A stretch of DNA of 64,000 nucleotides from Rhodobacter sp. TJ_12 (GCF_020023995.1 NZ_NRRD01000001.1:248001-312000), one strand, 5' to 3'; shown: positions 9,015-23,739, counted from the stretch's first letter. The notes: generated by a model from the letters alone, not told the origin. Numbers and translations: made by a program.

Positions 9015-10190
9015 ATGGCAAAGGCAAAGTTTGAACGGAACAAACCGCACGTCAACATCGGCACGATCGGTCACGTTGACCACGGCAAGACGACGCTGAC
9101 GGCTGCGATCACGAAATACTACGGCGAATTCAAAGCCTACGACCAGATCGACGGGGCGCCGGAAGAGAAAGCGCGTGGGATCACGATCTCGACGGCGCAC
9201 GTTGAATACGAGACGGAAACCCGTCACTACGCGCACGTGGACTGCCCCGGCCACGCGGACTATGTGAAGAACATGATCACCGGCGCGGCGCAGATGGACG
9301 GTGCGATCCTCGTGGTTGCGTCGTCGGATGGCCCGATGCCGCAAACGCGTGAGCACATCTTGCTGGGCCGTCAGGTCGGCATTCCTTACATCACGGTCTA
9401 CATGAACAAAGTGGACCTCGTGGATGACGAGGAACTGCTTGAGCTGGTGGAAATGGAAGTTCGCGAACTTCTGTCGGACTACGAATACCCGGGCGACGAC
9501 ACGCCGATCATCAAAGGCTCGGCGCACCAAGCGCTGATGGGCGAGATGAAAGAGATCGGCGAGGATTCGATCCACGCGCTGATGAAGGCTGTTGACGAAT
9601 ACATCCCGACCCCGGCGCGTGCGGTTGACCAACCGTTCCTGATGCCGATCGAAGACGTGTTCTCGATCTCGGGCCGCGGCACGGTTGTGACCGGCCGTGT
9701 GGAACGTGGCGTGATCAACGTGGGTGACGAGCTGGAAATCGTCGGCATCCGTCCGACGAAGAAAACCACCTGCACCGGCGTTGAAATGTTCCGCAAGCTG
9801 CTGGATCGCGGCGAAGCGGGCGACAACATCGGCGCGCTGCTGCGCGGGATCGACCGTGACGGCGTTGAGCGCGGTCAAGTTCTGTCGAAGCCGGGTTCGG
9901 TGACGCCGCACACCAAGTTCGAAGCCGAAGCCTACATCCTGACGAAGGAAGAAGGCGGCCGTCACACGCCGTTCTTTGCGAACTACCGTCCGCAGTTCTA
10001 CTTCCGCACCACCGACGTGACCGGCACGGTGAACCTGCCGGAAGGCACTGAGATGGTGATGCCGGGCGACAACCTGAAGTTCGAAGTCGAACTGATCGCG
10101 CCGATCGCGATGGAAGAAAAACTGCGCTTCGCCATCCGCGAAGGCGGCCGCACCGTCGGCGCCGGCGTCGTCTCCAAAATCATCGAGTAA
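9015..10190 (+). CDS. tuf: Elongation factor Tu, copy 1
   Basis: 391 residues, full length. GTPase motifs are in order: GHVDHGKTT (G1, near residue 18), the [10 protein letters not shown] switch region, [12 protein letters not shown] (G3), NKVDLVDD (G4) and SAHQAL (G5). Domains II and III follow ([39 protein letters not shown]). It delivers aminoacyl-tRNA to the ribosome. The predicted protein is identical to copy 2 at 30236-31411, 21.2 kb away in the same orientation. This copy stands alone upstream of tRNA-Trp-secE-nusG, a common bacterial arrangement, and ends in a strong terminator. Confidence 0.98.
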   Translation: MAKAKFERNKPHVNIGTIGHVDHGKTTLTAAITKYYGEFKAYDQIDGAPEEKARGITISTAHVEYETETRHYAHVDCPGHADYVKNMITGAAQMDGAILVVASSDGPMPQTREHILLGRQVGIPYITVYMNKVDLVDDEELLELVEMEVRELLSDYEYPGDDTPIIKGSAHQALMGEMKEIGEDSIHALMKAVDEYIPTPARAVDQPFLMPIEDVFSISGRGTVVTGRVERGVINVGDELEIVGIRPTKKTTCTGVEMFRKLLDRGEAGDNIGALLRGIDRDGVERGQVLSKPGSVTPHTKFEAEAYILTKEEGGRHTPFFANYRPQFYFRTTDVTGTVNLPEGTEMVMPGDNLKFEVELIAPIAMEEKLRFAIREGGRTVGAGVVSKIIE

Positions 10191-10212
10191 TCTTTCCCTT
10201 GCCGGAAGATAG

Positions 10213-10241
10213 AAGGGCCGCCCTTGGGCGGCCCTTTTCTT
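10213..10241 (+). terminator. Intrinsic terminator of tuf1
   Basis: AAGGGCCGCCC and GGGCGGCCCTT pair perfectly (11 bp) around a two-base loop, which would open to about four in practice, followed by TTCTTT. It starts 22 bases after the tuf1 stop. Confidence 0.85.
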
Positions 10242-10307
10242 TGCGCGTGCTTTGCGCCACGCTGTGCGGACCCGGACGCCCCGTCCGCCCACGAACGAGC
10301 CCGCCGC

Positions 10308-10967
10308 ATGACCCAGCCCAACGCCTTCCCCGCGCCGCAAACGCGCTACCCGCTGACGCTGCCCGACGGGCAGGTGCATGAGCAAACGGTGTTTTTGCGC
10401 GCTGCGCTGGATCATCCGAATATCGAAGCGGGCGATTACAGCTATTGCACCGATTTCGATACCGCGCCCGCGCTGGCCCAGCGTCTGGCGCCGTATCTTT
10501 ACCCCGGCGCGCCCGAGCATCTGCGCATCGGGCGGTTTTGCGCGCTGGCACATGGGGTGCGGTTCATCACCGCTTCGGCCATGCATCCGATGCAGGGCCT
10601 GTCCAGCTATCCGTTTCGGATTTTTAGCGGGATGGATCTGGCGCCTTATGTGCAAGAGGCTGGCGCGCATGGCGATACCGTGGTCGGGCACGATGTCTGG
10701 CTGGGCTACGAGGCGCGGGTGATGCCAGGCGTCACGATTGGCAATGGTGCGATCGTTGCCAGTTGCGCCGTGGTTAGCCGCGATGTGCCGCCCTATGCGG
10801 TGGTGGCGGGCAACCCCGCGCGGGTGGTGCGACTGCGCTTTGCCCCAGAGGTTGTCGCGCGTTTGCAAAAACTGGCTTGGTGGCACTGGCCGGTGGCGGC
10901 AATCATGGCTGCATTGCCCGCGATTGAGGCCGGGGATGTGGCTGCGCTGGAGCGTTCTGCACCTTGA
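10308..10967 (+). CDS. CatB-type hexapeptide-repeat O-acetyltransferase
   Basis: A 219-residue left-handed beta-helix acetyltransferase of the CatB / xenobiotic acetyltransferase group. Typical stretches are IGRFCALAHGVRFITA, then GDTVVGHDVWLGYEARVMPGV, the run IGNGAIVASCAVVSRDVPPYAVVAGNPA (given across its repeats) and RLRFAPEVVARLQ. Members use acetyl-CoA to acetylate hydroxyl groups on antibiotics, sugars or other small molecules; the acceptor here is unknown. The ATG at 10308 is preferred to 10224, which would place the start inside the tuf1 terminator. It is a single-gene unit between the tuf1 terminator and tRNA-Trp. Confidence 0.85.
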   Translation: MTQPNAFPAPQTRYPLTLPDGQVHEQTVFLRAALDHPNIEAGDYSYCTDFDTAPALAQRLAPYLYPGAPEHLRIGRFCALAHGVRFITASAMHPMQGLSSYPFRIFSGMDLAPYVQEAGAHGDTVVGHDVWLGYEARVMPGVTIGNGAIVASCAVVSRDVPPYAVVAGNPARVVRLRFAPEVVARLQKLAWWHWPVAAIMAALPAIEAGDVAALERSAP

Positions 10968-10991
10968 GCGCAGATTGCGACCAAATCGCTC

Positions 10992-11020
10992 TTGATTTCC
11001 CCGCCCGCCTGCCTTAGCAC
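10992..11020 (+). promoter_or_regulatory. Predicted promoter of tRNA-Trp (and possibly secE-nusG)
   Basis: TTGATT and TAGCAC are 17 bases apart, and the -10 ends 14 bases before the first tRNA nucleotide, a suitable distance for a short tRNA leader. No other convincing promoter was seen between the tRNA and secE, so they may be cotranscribed. Confidence 0.45.
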
Positions 11021-11034
11021 CCCGCATACGGCCT

Positions 11035-11110
11035 AGGGGTATAGCTCAGTTGGTAGAGCATCGGTCTCCAAAACCGAGGGTCGCGGGTTCGAGCCCTGCT
11101 GCCCCTGCCA
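11035..11110 (+). tRNA. trnW: tRNA-Trp (anticodon CCA)
   Basis: The cloverleaf can be drawn by hand. The acceptor arm AGGGGTA pairs with TGCCCCT (one G-T pair). The D-arm region is TAGCTCAGTTGGTAGAGCA. The anticodon stem TCGGT/ACCGA encloses loop CTCCAAA, with anticodon CCA at 11068-11070. The T-arm contains GGTTCGAGCCC, the discriminator base is G, and CCA is encoded. It is the tryptophan tRNA that commonly precedes secE and nusG in bacteria. Confidence 0.96.
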
Positions 11111-11224
11111 GCCGTTTTTCGCACATTGCAACACGTTTCCGCCTTTGGCGGTGCCGTCGCGCGAAGCGCTTGAATTCCGCGTCGCCAGCGCGTATCTGGG
11201 CGCGGTCGCAAGGAAGGAAGCATC

Positions 11225-11407
11225 ATGGCGAACCCGATCCAGTTCATGCAGCAGGTCCGCTCCGAAGTGGGCAAGGTCACTTGGCCGACGCGCCGCGAGG
11301 TTCTGTTGACCACGGCGATGGTCTTTGTGCTGGCCGCGCTGACCGCGCTGTTCTTCTCTTTGGTCGATTGGGTGATCCGTTTCGGGGTTGGTCAAATTCT
11401 GGGCTGA
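11225..11407 (+). CDS. secE: Preprotein translocase subunit SecE
   Basis: A 60-residue single-span SecE, the short form typical of alphaproteobacteria. It opens with the amphipathic segment QFMQQVRSEVGKVTWPTRRE, with the conserved KVTWPTR clamp motif, followed by one transmembrane helix (TTAMVFVLAALTALFFSLVD). It braces SecY in the inner-membrane translocon. The gene lies 114 bases after tRNA-Trp and 177 bases before nusG; a GGAAGGAAGC ribosome binding site precedes the ATG. Confidence 0.95.
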   Translation: MANPIQFMQQVRSEVGKVTWPTRREVLLTTAMVFVLAALTALFFSLVDWVIRFGVGQILG

Positions 11408-11584
11408 AACCCGGCGAAGGCCTTGAAAAGCGGCCCTTTGGCGGCTAAAGGGGCAACAGACTTCGGAACCGGCGTGCATCGATTCGCAAGATGCGCGCCG
11501 TCTTGTTTTCCGAAAAGAACGGTCAAACCGTTGTAACGACAGGATTTTCGGTGCTTTGCGCCGAGCAAAAGGGGCAGGCTGGGC

Positions 11585-12124
11585 ATGGCGAAGCGTTGGT
11601 ATTCGGTTTCCGTTCTCTCGAATTTCGAGAAGAAGGTCGCCGAGCAAATCCGTCAGGCCGTGATCGACAAAGGGCTCGAGGACGAGATCGAAGAAGTGCT
11701 CGTCCCCACCGAAGAGGTGATCGAGATCCGGCGCGGCAAAAAGGTGACCTCTGAGCGTCGCTTCATGCCGGGCTATGTGCTGGTGCGGATGGATATGAGC
11801 GATCGCGGTTATCACGCGATCACCTCTATCAACCGGGTGACCGGTTTCCTTGGCCCGCAAGGCAAGCCGACGCCGATGCGCGACGCAGAGGTGAACCAGA
11901 TCCTGAACCGCGAAGGTCCGACAGGTGAAGCAGCCGCGCCGCGCAACCTGATCCGGTTCGACGTGGGCGAGAATGTGTCGGTCACCGATGGCCCGTTCGA
12001 GGGGTTCTCGGGCATGGTCGAGGAAGTGGACGACGTCGCCGGGCGCTTGAAAGTGACCGTGTCGATCTTTGGTCGGCCGACGCCGGTCGAGTTGGAATTC
12101 ACGCAGGTGGCGAAAACCGCCTGA
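11585..12124 (+). CDS. nusG: Transcription termination/antitermination factor NusG
   Basis: 179 residues with the NGN domain (KRWYSVSVLSNFEKKVAEQI; RRFMPGYVLVRMDM) and a C-terminal KOW domain (FDVGENVSVTDGPFEGFSG; VSIFGRPTPVELEF). It binds RNA polymerase, suppresses pausing and couples to Rho or to ribosomal protein S10. It follows secE after a 177-base gap for which I found no clear promoter, and precedes rplK by 99 bases. This is the classical secE-nusG-rplKAJL-rpoBC order. Confidence 0.97.
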   Translation: MAKRWYSVSVLSNFEKKVAEQIRQAVIDKGLEDEIEEVLVPTEEVIEIRRGKKVTSERRFMPGYVLVRMDMSDRGYHAITSINRVTGFLGPQGKPTPMRDAEVNQILNREGPTGEAAAPRNLIRFDVGENVSVTDGPFEGFSGMVEEVDDVAGRLKVTVSIFGRPTPVELEFTQVAKTA

Positions 12125-12223
12125 CGTGCATCTGTGGGAGGCGAGGGGCAACCCAGACCGGACCACTAAACTTCGCCTTTCCGAATGGTTCGGAGCGGGC
12201 GGCAGTGAAAAGGAGAGGGCCAC

Positions 12224-12676
12224 ATGGCCAAGAAAGTTGTTGGGCAGCTCAAGCTGCAAATCAAGGCGGGGGCGGCGAACCCCTCTCCGCCGGTCGGTCC
12301 GGCGCTGGGTCAGCGCGGGATCAACATCATGGAATTCTGCAAGGCGTTCAACGCCCGCACGCAAGAAATGGAAGCCGGTTCGCCGATTCCGTGCGTGATC
12401 ACCTACTATGCCGACAAGTCGTTCACCTTCGAGACGAAGACCGCGCCGGCCTCCTACATGCTGAAAAAGGCCGCTGGCCTAAAGCCGGTGGGCAAGCGTA
12501 ACCGCCCGAAAGGGTCGGAAAAGCCGGGCCGCGAATCGGTCGGTTCGGTGACCGCCGCGCAAGTGCGCGAAATCGCTGAAGCGAAGATGAAGGACCTCAA
12601 CGCCAATGACGTTGAAGGTGCGATGAAGATCATCCTCGGCTCCGCGAAGTCGATCGGTCTGGACGTGAAAGGGTAA
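12224..12676 (+). CDS. rplK: 50S ribosomal protein L11
   Basis: The [16 protein letters not shown] opening with [19 protein letters not shown] (the proline-rich linker and thiostrepton-site region) and the C-terminal RNA-binding domain (KSIGLDVKG end) identify L11, slightly longer than the E. coli protein at 150 residues. It binds the GTPase-associated centre of 23S rRNA. A GAAAAGGAGAGG ribosome binding site precedes it, and it is three bases from rplA. Confidence 0.97.
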   Translation: MAKKVVGQLKLQIKAGAANPSPPVGPALGQRGINIMEFCKAFNARTQEMEAGSPIPCVITYYADKSFTFETKTAPASYMLKKAAGLKPVGKRNRPKGSEKPGRESVGSVTAAQVREIAEAKMKDLNANDVEGAMKIILGSAKSIGLDVKG

Positions 12677-12679
12677 GCA

Positions 12680-13378
12680 ATGGCCAAGCTCGGAAAACGT
12701 TCGGTCGCTGCGCGCGCCGCTTTCGAAGGCAAAGACAATCTCTCGGTTGAAGAGGCTGTCAAGCTGATCAAATCCACGGCCTCGGCGAAATTCGACGAGA
12801 CGCTGGAAATCGCGATGAACCTGGGTGTTGACCCGCGTCACGCCGACCAAATGGTCCGCGGTGTTGTCCGTCTGCCCAACGGCACCGGCAAAACCGTGCG
12901 CGTGGCGGTTTTCGCCCGTGGCGCGAAAGCCGATGAGGCCAAAGAAGCCGGGGCCGATATCGTCGGCGCCGAAGACCTGATGGAAGCGATCCAAGGCGGC
13001 AAGATCGATTTCGATCGCTGCATCGCCACCCCGGACATGATGCCGATCGTCGGTCGTCTGGGCAAAATCCTTGGCCCGCGCAACCTGATGCCGAACCCCA
13101 AAGTCGGCACCGTGACGATGGACGTGAAAGCGGCTGTCGAAGCGGCCAAAGGCGGCGAAGTCCAGTTCAAGGTCGAAAAAGCCGGCGTGATCCACGGCGG
13201 GATCGGCAAAGTTTCCTTCACCGAAGAGAAACTGGCCGAAAACGTCCGCGCTTTCGTGGATGCCGTGACCAAGGCGAAACCCGCCGGGGCCAAAGGCACC
13301 TATGTAAAGAAAGTGTCGCTGTCCTCGACCATGGGTCCGGGCGTCGCGCTGGATCTGGCCACGACGGCCGCGCAATAA
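12680..13378 (+). CDS. rplA: 50S ribosomal protein L1
   Basis: 232 residues beginning [17 protein letters not shown], with [20 protein letters not shown], then [14 protein letters not shown] and [16 protein letters not shown], all L1 hallmarks. L1 forms the mobile stalk at the ribosomal E site and in many bacteria represses its own L11-L1 operon by binding the mRNA leader. It follows rplK directly. A 221-base leader region then separates it from rplJ. Confidence 0.97.
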   Translation: MAKLGKRSVAARAAFEGKDNLSVEEAVKLIKSTASAKFDETLEIAMNLGVDPRHADQMVRGVVRLPNGTGKTVRVAVFARGAKADEAKEAGADIVGAEDLMEAIQGGKIDFDRCIATPDMMPIVGRLGKILGPRNLMPNPKVGTVTMDVKAAVEAAKGGEVQFKVEKAGVIHGGIGKVSFTEEKLAENVRAFVDAVTKAKPAGAKGTYVKKVSLSSTMGPGVALDLATTAAQ

Positions 13379-13599
13379 GAATTTGCCGGGAAACCGGCGA
13401 ATGGCGGGGCGGAGACGCCCCGTCCTGTCCGAGACGGAGGGTGCCGGGGTTCCCGGCTTAATGTCCTTCCTGAGATGGGGAACGAGAATTACCGGGGTGT
13501 AGCCTCGGGCGATCTCGGGAACCGATCGGACCCGACCTGCGGGCAGCCGCCCGTGGGAAATGAGAGCCGGGGGGAAACCCCCAACCTTGGAGTGTAACC
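13379..13599 (+). promoter_or_regulatory. Candidate L10 leader region between rplA and rplJ
   Basis: This 221-base gap is rich in short inverted repeats, including GCCGG/CCGGC just after rplA, GGGGCG/CGCCCC near 13404-13423 and CCGGGG/CCCCGG-type arms further on, ending in a GGAG before a GTG start. In many bacteria the rplJL leader folds into the binding site for L10-L12 and represses translation. Position and structure fit that role here, but no consensus was matched. Confidence 0.4.
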
Positions 13600-14115
13600 G
13601 TGGATAGAGCCCAAAAAGAGAAAGTGGTCGAGGAACTCGGCCAAATCTTCGACAGCTCTGGCGTCGTGGTGGTTGCCCACTACGAAGGCATGACGGTTGC
13701 TCAGATGCAGGACCTGCGCGCGAAAATGCGTGAAGTTGGTGGGTCCGTCCGCGTTGCCAAGAACACGCTCACCAAGATCGCCCTGGAAGGCAAGCCCTGC
13801 GCCAGCATGGCCGAACTTCTGTCGGGTATGACCGTTCTCGCCTATTCCGAAGACCCGGTCGCTGCGGCCAAGGTCGCGGACGCCTATGCCAAGACGAACG
13901 ACAAGTTCGCTATCCTTGGCGGGTCGATGGGCGGGGAGGCTCTGGATCCGGCCGGTGTCAAAGCCGTCGCCTCTATGCCGTCGCGCGAAGAGCTTATCGC
14001 TCAAATCGCGTCGTGCATCGGTGCGCCTGCTTCGAACATCGCCGGCGCCATTGGTGCGCCTGCTTCCAACATCGCGAGCATCCTCAAAACCATTGAGGAG
14101 CGGGAAGCCGCCTGA
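13600..14115 (+). CDS. rplJ: 50S ribosomal protein L10
   Basis: 171 residues beginning at a GTG codon (13600) preceded by TTGGAGTG. The N-terminal RNA-binding globule ([46 protein letters not shown]) and the C-terminal helix that docks L7/L12 dimers ([16 protein letters not shown]) are intact. The C-terminal part contains a near-tandem repeat of IGAPASNIA. It anchors the L7/L12 stalk. The GTG start is consistent with tight translational control of rplJL. Confidence 0.96.
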   Translation: MDRAQKEKVVEELGQIFDSSGVVVVAHYEGMTVAQMQDLRAKMREVGGSVRVAKNTLTKIALEGKPCASMAELLSGMTVLAYSEDPVAAAKVADAYAKTNDKFAILGGSMGGEALDPAGVKAVASMPSREELIAQIASCIGAPASNIAGAIGAPASNIASILKTIEEREAA

Positions 14116-14183
14116 AGCAACAAGACGCCTTCGTCGGGATAACCTGACGTCGGAAAAACCCTATATCAGAATGGAACGGAAAA

Positions 14184-14558
14184 ATGGCCGATCTGAAAGC
14201 CCTCGCCGAGCAAATCGTCAACCTGACGCTGCTTGAAGCCCAAGAACTGAAAACCATCCTCAAAGACGAATACGGCATCGAGCCGGCTGCCGGTGGCGCC
14301 GTCATGATGGCCGGCCCCGCCGCTGGCGGTGAGGAAGCTGCCGAAGAAAAAACCGAATTCGACGTCGTCCTGACCGAAGCCGGTGCGAACAAAATCAACG
14401 TGATTAAAGAAGTTCGCGGCATCACCGGTCTGGGCCTGAAAGAAGCCAAAGAGCTCGTCGAAGCCGGTGGCAAAGTGAAAGAAGGCGCGGCGAAAGCCGA
14501 AGCCGAAGAAATCAAGAAAAAGCTCGAAGAAGCCGGCGCGAAAGTCGAGCTCAAGTAA
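14184..14558 (+). CDS. rplL: 50S ribosomal protein L7/L12
   Basis: 124 residues: the N-terminal dimerisation helices ([20 protein letters not shown]), an alanine/glycine-rich hinge ([17 protein letters not shown]) and the C-terminal factor-binding domain ([38 protein letters not shown]). It is the flexible stalk protein that recruits translation factors. It lies 68 bases after rplJ and is followed by three hairpins before rpoB. Confidence 0.97.
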   Translation: MADLKALAEQIVNLTLLEAQELKTILKDEYGIEPAAGGAVMMAGPAAGGEEAAEEKTEFDVVLTEAGANKINVIKEVRGITGLGLKEAKELVEAGGKVKEGAAKAEAEEIKKKLEEAGAKVELK

Positions 14559-14564
14559 TCGGGC

Positions 14565-14665
14565 CGGATGCGTTCGCATCCGCTTTGAAAAACGGGCTGG
14601 GTTCGGGGGCTTCCCGAGCCCAGCCGCTCCTGTCTCGGAAAGGGCTTTACTGAGAAGCCCTTTCC
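14565..14665 (+). promoter_or_regulatory. Three consecutive hairpins between rplL and rpoB
   Basis: The stems are CGGATGCG/CGCATCCG (14565-14582), GGCTGGG/CCCAGCC (14595-14625) and GGAAAGGGCTT/AAGCCCTTTCC (14637-14665). None is followed by a T run. They are therefore better explained as processing or attenuation structures that lower rpoBC relative to rplJL than as a full terminator; in E. coli an attenuator and an RNase III site occupy this gap. Confidence 0.6.
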
Positions 14666-14718
14666 AAGGCAGGGTCGGTTCGGGAGCCTTCCGGTGGGAC
14701 GGAGGGCAGGTATGGAAC

Positions 14719-14748
14719 TTGACCCCCCATTCGCCTGCGACGTGTATC
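14719..14748 (+). promoter_or_regulatory. Possible internal promoter upstream of rpoB
   Basis: TTGACC is followed 18 bases later by TGTATC (or GTGTAT at 17). A 7-bp inverted repeat, TGTATCG/CGATACA, overlaps the -10 region (14743-14764). This is weak evidence for a secondary rpoBC promoter; the inverted repeat could be an operator or an RNA hairpin. Confidence 0.3.
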
Positions 14749-14795
14749 GGGCCCCGACGATACACGCTTGCTACAGACGAAAGGTCACGACGAGC

Positions 14796-17700
14796 ATGGC
14801 TCAAGCTTACGTTGGTCAAAAACGCATCCGCCGCTACTACGGCAAAATCCGTGAAGTTCTGGAGATGCCCAACCTCATCGAGGTGCAGAAGGCATCCTAC
14901 GACCTGTTCCTGCGCTCGGGCGATGCGCCCAAACCGCTCGACGGCGAAGGCATCCAAGGGGTGTTCCAATCGGTCTTCCCGATCAAAGACTTCAACGACA
15001 ATGCGATCCTCGAATTCGTGAAATACGAACTCGAGCGGGCGAAGTATGACGTTGACGAATGCATGAGCCGCGACCTGACCTATTCGGCGCCGCTCAAGGT
15101 CACGCTGCGCCTGATCGTGTTCGATGTCGATGAGACCACCGGGGCGCGGTCTGTCAAGGATATCAAGGAACAAGACGTGTTCATGGGTGATATGCCGCTC
15201 ATGACGCCCAATGGCACCTTCATCGTCAACGGCACCGAGCGGGTCATCGTTTCCCAGATGCACCGTTCGCCCGGCGTGTTCTTTGACCATGACCGCGGTA
15301 AGACGCACAGCTCGGGTAAGCTGCTGTTCGCCTGCCGGATCATTCCCTATCGCGGGTCGTGGCTTGATTTCGAATTCGACGCCAAAGACCTTGTGTTCGC
15401 GCGCATCGACCGTCGCCGCAAACTGCCGGTGACCACGCTGCTTTATGCGCTGGGGCTCGATCAAGAAGGCATCATGGATGCCTATTACAGCACCGTGAAC
15501 TTCCGCGCCGAGGGCAAACGCGGCTGGGTCACCAAATTCTTCCCCGAGCGCGTGCGCGGCACCCGCCCGGCCTATGACCTGATCGATGCGGCTTCGGGTG
15601 AGGTGATCTTGCAAGCGGGCGAAAAAGCCACGCCGCGCATGGTCAAAAAATGGATCGACGATGCGGCGATCACCGAACTTTTGGTGCCGTTCGATCACAT
15701 CCTTGGCCGGTTCTGCGCCAAGGACATCATCAATGAAGAGACCGGCTTCATCTATATCGAAGCGGGTGACGAGCTGACGGCGGAATACGACCGCGATGGC
15801 CAGCTTGTGGGTGGCTCGATCAAGACGCTTTTGGACAACGGCGTGACCGATATCCCGGTGCTGGACATCGATAACGTCAACGTCGGCCCCTACATCCGCA
15901 ACACGATGGCGGCGGACAAGAACATGAACCGCGATCAGGCGCTGATGGATATCTATCGCGTCATGCGTCCGGGTGAACCGCCGACTGTGGAAGCCGCCTC
16001 GGCCATGTTCGACACGCTGTTCTTCGATAGCGAGCGCTATGACCTGAGCGCCGTGGGCCGCGTGAAAATGAACATGCGCCTCGACCTTGACGCGCCCGAT
16101 ACCCAGCGCACCCTGCGCCGCGAAGACATCATCGCCTGTATCAAAGGCTTGGTGGAACTGCGCGACGGCAAAGGCGAGATCGACGATATCGACCACCTCG
16201 GCAACCGTCGGGTGCGCTCGGTCGGCGAGCTGATGGAAAACCAATATCGCGTTGGCCTGCTGCGCATGGAACGCGCGATCAAGGAACGCATGTCCTCGGT
16301 CGAAATCGACACCGTGATGCCGCAAGACCTGATCAACGCGAAACCGGCTGCTGCTGCGGTGCGCGAATTCTTCGGCTCCTCGCAGCTGTCGCAGTTCATG
16401 GACCAAACCAACCCGCTGTCGGAAGTCACGCACAAGCGGCGTTTGTCGGCGCTTGGGCCGGGGGGTCTGACCCGCGAGCGTGCGGGCTTTGAGGTCCGCG
16501 ACGTGCACCCGACCCACTATGGCCGGATGTGCCCGATTGAAACGCCCGAAGGTCAGAACATCGGTCTGATCAACTCGCTCGCCACGTTTGCGCGGGTGAA
16601 CAAATATGGCTTCATTGAAACCCCTTATCGCCGTGTGCAAGAGGGTCAGGTGACCGATGAGGTCATCTACATGTCGGCCACCGAAGAGATGCGCCACACC
16701 ATCGCTCAGGCGAACGCCACGCTCGATGAAGACGGCCGTTTCGTGAATGATCTTGTGTCGACCCGTCAGGCGGGCGAATTCATGCTCAACCCGGTCGAGG
16801 CCGTGGATTTGATCGACGTGTCGCCGAAACAGCTTGTGTCGGTCGCTGCGGCGCTTATCCCGTTCTTGGAAAACGACGACGCCAACCGCGCGCTGATGGG
16901 CTCGAACATGCAACGGCAAGCCGTGCCGCTGCTGCGCAACGAAGCCCCCTTCGTGGGCACCGGCATGGAAGCCACCGTGGCGCGCGATTCGGGCGCCGCG
17001 ATCATGGCGCGTCGGGGCGGCGTTGTGGATCAGGTCGATGCCTCGCGGATCGTTGTGCGGGCCAATGAGGACCTTGGCATGGGCGATGCGGGCGTGGACA
17101 TCTACCGTCTGCGCAAGTTCAAACGCTCCAACCAATCCTCGACGATCAACCAGCGTCCGATCGTGAAAGTGGGCGATATCGTCACCAAGGGCCAAGTTGT
17201 GGCTGACGGTCCTTCGACCGATCAGGGCGAATTGGCGCTGGGTCGCAACGTGGTCGTCGCCTTCATGCCGTGGAACGGCTACAACTACGAAGACTCCATC
17301 CTGATTTCGGAACGCATCCACCGCGATGACGTGTTCACCTCGATCCATATCGAGGAATACGAAGTGGCTGCGCGCGACACGAAACTGGGCCCGGAAGAGA
17401 TCACCCGCGATATCCCGAACGTCGGCGAGGAAGCTTTGCGCAACCTTGACGAGGCGGGCATCGTCTACATTGGGGCCGAAGTCGGCCCGGGCGATATTCT
17501 GGTGGGTAAGATCACGCCGAAGGGCGAAAGCCCGATGACGCCGGAAGAAAAACTTCTGCGCGCCATCTTCGGCGAAAAAGCGTCTGACGTGCGCGATACC
17601 TCGCTGCGCTTGCCGCCGGGGGCCTATGGCACGATCGTCGAAGTGCGGGTTTTCAACCGCCACGGCGTCGATAAAGACGAACGCGCGCTGCAAATCGAGC

Positions 17701-18932
17701 GCGAAGAAGTCGAACGTCTGGCCCGTGACCGTGACGACGAAATGGCGATCTTGGAGCGCAACATCTACGCGCGTCTGAAAACGCTGATCCTTGGCAAAGT
17801 CGCGGTGAAAGGCCCCAAAGGCATCAAAGCCGGGTCGGAAATCACCGAAGAGCTGCTGGGCACGCTGAGCCGTGGTCAATGGTGGCAGCTTGCCCTTGAA
17901 AACGAAGCCGATGCCAAGGAAGTGGAAGCGCTGAACGACCAGTTCGACGCGCAGAAACGTGCCCTTGAGCACCGCTTCGAAGACAAGGTCGAGAAGGTCC
18001 GCCAAGGTGACGACCTGCCTCCGGGCGTGATGAAGATGGTCAAGGTCTTTGTTGCCGTGAAGCGCAAGCTGCAAGCGGGCGACAAGATGGCCGGTCGTCA
18101 CGGCAACAAAGGTGTTGTGTCGAAAGTCGTGCCGATGGAAGACATGCCCTTCTTGGCCGATGGCACCCCGGTTGATCTGGTGCTGAACCCGCTCGGCGTG
18201 CCGTCGCGGATGAACGTCGGGCAGATCCTTGAAACCCACATGGGTTGGGCCTCGCGCGGTCTGGGCATCCAGATCGACGAAGCTGTGCGCGAATACAAAC
18301 GCTCGGGCGATCTGACCCCGGTGCGGGACGCGATGCGCCACGGCTACGGCGACGAGACCTATGAGGCCGCCTTCGCCGAGATGGAGGAAGAACGCTTCCT
18401 TGAATGTGCCGAGCATGTCCGCAATGGCGTGCCGATCGCCACGCCGGTCTTTGACGGCGCGAAAGAGGCCGATGTGAACGATGCGCTGATCCGCGCGGGC
18501 TTCGATAAATCGGGCCAATCGCGTGTCTTCGACGGCCGCACCGGCGAAATGTTCGCGCGTCCGGTTACGGTTGGGGTGAAATACTTCCTCAAGCTTCACC
18601 ACCTTGTCGACGACAAGATGCACGCCCGTTCGACCGGCCCGTATTCGCTTGTCACCCAGCAGCCGCTGGGCGGTAAGGCGCAATTCGGTGGTCAGCGTCT
18701 TGGGGAGATGGAGGTCTGGGCCCTGGAAGCTTACGGCGCCGCCTACACCCTGCAAGAGATGCTGACGGTGAAGTCGGACGACGTGGCTGGCCGGACCAAG
18801 GTCTACGAAAGCATCGTCAAGGGCGAAGACAACTTCGAAGCCGGCGTGCCGGAATCGTTCAACGTTCTCGTCAAGGAAGTGCGTGGCCTCGGCCTCAACA
18901 TGGAACTCCTGGATACGGAGGAAGACGAGTGA
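14796..18932 (+). CDS. rpoB: DNA-directed RNA polymerase subunit beta
   Basis: 1378 residues, full length. The start at 14796 ([17 protein letters not shown]) is preferred to the ATG/GTG options further upstream because the conserved sequence begins there. The rifampicin-pocket segment near residues 525-555 ([31 protein letters not shown]) carries Asp, His and Ser at the three classical resistance positions, so a rifampicin-sensitive enzyme is expected. Later marks include [12 protein letters not shown] and the C-terminal [18 protein letters not shown]. With RpoC it forms the catalytic core. A GAAAGG ribosome binding site lies upstream, and rpoC follows after 51 bases. Confidence 0.98.
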   Translation: MAQAYVGQKRIRRYYGKIREVLEMPNLIEVQKASYDLFLRSGDAPKPLDGEGIQGVFQSVFPIKDFNDNAILEFVKYELERAKYDVDECMSRDLTYSAPLKVTLRLIVFDVDETTGARSVKDIKEQDVFMGDMPLMTPNGTFIVNGTERVIVSQMHRSPGVFFDHDRGKTHSSGKLLFACRIIPYRGSWLDFEFDAKDLVFARIDRRRKLPVTTLLYALGLDQEGIMDAYYSTVNFRAEGKRGWVTKFFPERVRGTRPAYDLIDAASGEVILQAGEKATPRMVKKWIDDAAITELLVPFDHILGRFCAKDIINEETGFIYIEAGDELTAEYDRDGQLVGGSIKTLLDNGVTDIPVLDIDNVNVGPYIRNTMAADKNMNRDQALMDIYRVMRPGEPPTVEAASAMFDTLFFDSERYDLSAVGRVKMNMRLDLDAPDTQRTLRREDIIACIKGLVELRDGKGEIDDIDHLGNRRVRSVGELMENQYRVGLLRMERAIKERMSSVEIDTVMPQDLINAKPAAAAVREFFGSSQLSQFMDQTNPLSEVTHKRRLSALGPGGLTRERAGFEVRDVHPTHYGRMCPIETPEGQNIGLINSLATFARVNKYGFIETPYRRVQEGQVTDEVIYMSATEEMRHTIAQANATLDEDGRFVNDLVSTRQAGEFMLNPVEAVDLIDVSPKQLVSVAAALIPFLENDDANRALMGSNMQRQAVPLLRNEAPFVGTGMEATVARDSGAAIMARRGGVVDQVDASRIVVRANEDLGMGDAGVDIYRLRKFKRSNQSSTINQRPIVKVGDIVTKGQVVADGPSTDQGELALGRNVVVAFMPWNGYNYEDSILISERIHRDDVFTSIHIEEYEVAARDTKLGPEEITRDIPNVGEEALRNLDEAGIVYIGAEVGPGDILVGKITPKGESPMTPEEKLLRAIFGEKASDVRDTSLRLPPGAYGTIVEVRVFNRHGVDKDERALQIEREEVERLARDRDDEMAILERNIYARLKTLILGKVAVKGPKGIKAGSEITEELLGTLSRGQWWQLALENEADAKEVEALNDQFDAQKRALEHRFEDKVEKVRQGDDLPPGVMKMVKVFVAVKRKLQAGDKMAGRHGNKGVVSKVVPMEDMPFLADGTPVDLVLNPLGVPSRMNVGQILETHMGWASRGLGIQIDEAVREYKRSGDLTPVRDAMRHGYGDETYEAAFAEMEEERFLECAEHVRNGVPIATPVFDGAKEADVNDALIRAGFDKSGQSRVFDGRTGEMFARPVTVGVKYFLKLHHLVDDKMHARSTGPYSLVTQQPLGGKAQFGGQRLGEMEVWALEAYGAAYTLQEMLTVKSDDVAGRTKVYESIVKGEDNFEAGVPESFNVLVKEVRGLGLNMELLDTEEDE

Positions 18933-18980
18933 GGGCGTAACCGCCCTCCTCCCCTTTCCCGACCTCATTCAAGGACATAA

Positions 18981-23219
<4,239 letters not shown>

Positions 23220-23240
23220 TATTTGCGATCCACTAAGACA

Positions 23241-23275
23241 AGCCCCCGCGCAACACGCTTGCGCGGGGGCTTTTC
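23241..23275 (+). terminator. Intrinsic terminator after rpoC
   Basis: AGCCCCCGCGCAA pairs with TTGCGCGGGGGCT (13 bp) around a five-base loop and is followed by TTTCTTTT. It lies 21 bases after the rpoC stop. Confidence 0.9.
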
Positions 23276-23373
23276 TTTTGGGCGGAAGGCTGGATTGATG
23301 CCAAGGCGCGGTTCTGGTATCGCCAAGTCACCAGAACGCCGGGTCCACGGCGCTGGGTTCCGAAAGAAAAAGG

Positions 23374-23622
23374 ATGACGTTTGCGCGTTTGGCGGCCTAT
23401 GAGCAGCCGTTGAAATGGTTCGCCCTTACCTTGGGTCTGTGCAGCACCATTTCCATTGTCCAGAACTGGCAATTGGCCGCGATGCTGTTTGGGTTGCCGT
23501 TCTGTTTGATCTGGATTTTCTGTGCTTGGCTGCACGGTGAACGCCAACTCAAATATATCAATATCGTATTTTCCGGGCTTTACGTTTACGGCATCGCGCG
23601 TTTCTTTTGGCTTGTGAGCTGA
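23374..23622 (+). CDS. Small hypothetical membrane protein
   Basis: An 82-residue protein with two to three likely membrane segments (WFALTLGLCSTISIVQNW; AAMLFGLPFCLIWIFCAWL; YINIVFSGLYVYGIARFF) and a short positively charged GERQLK loop. I do not recognise a family. It follows the rpoC terminator, and a GAAAGAAAAAGG precedes the ATG. Its position at the head of a glycolipid cassette, 117 bases before the GT2 gene, suggests but does not prove a role in that pathway. Confidence 0.6.
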   Translation: MTFARLAAYEQPLKWFALTLGLCSTISIVQNWQLAAMLFGLPFCLIWIFCAWLHGERQLKYINIVFSGLYVYGIARFFWLVS

Positions 23623-23739
23623 GACGTTGGCCTTGCGCGCGCTATGCGTTGCCTGCGCCGGGCCTGCGGCACTTTGTTTACAAGCGCGGGGCCGGGCTGT
23701 ATCAGGAGCCGAGCCGCCCTTGGCACAAAGGCCCTTGCC

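Noticed and set aside
9015-10190. tuf pair as a mobile or composite-transposon repeat
   Set aside because: Flanks differ, no terminal repeats or transposase; gene duplication with conversion explains it fully.
14166-18968. 1600-codon open frame antisense to rpoB and rplL
   Set aside because: Frame open only because of GC-rich codon structure in rpoB; the translation is His/Arg/Asp-rich and low in conserved motifs, and it lies wholly under proven genes.
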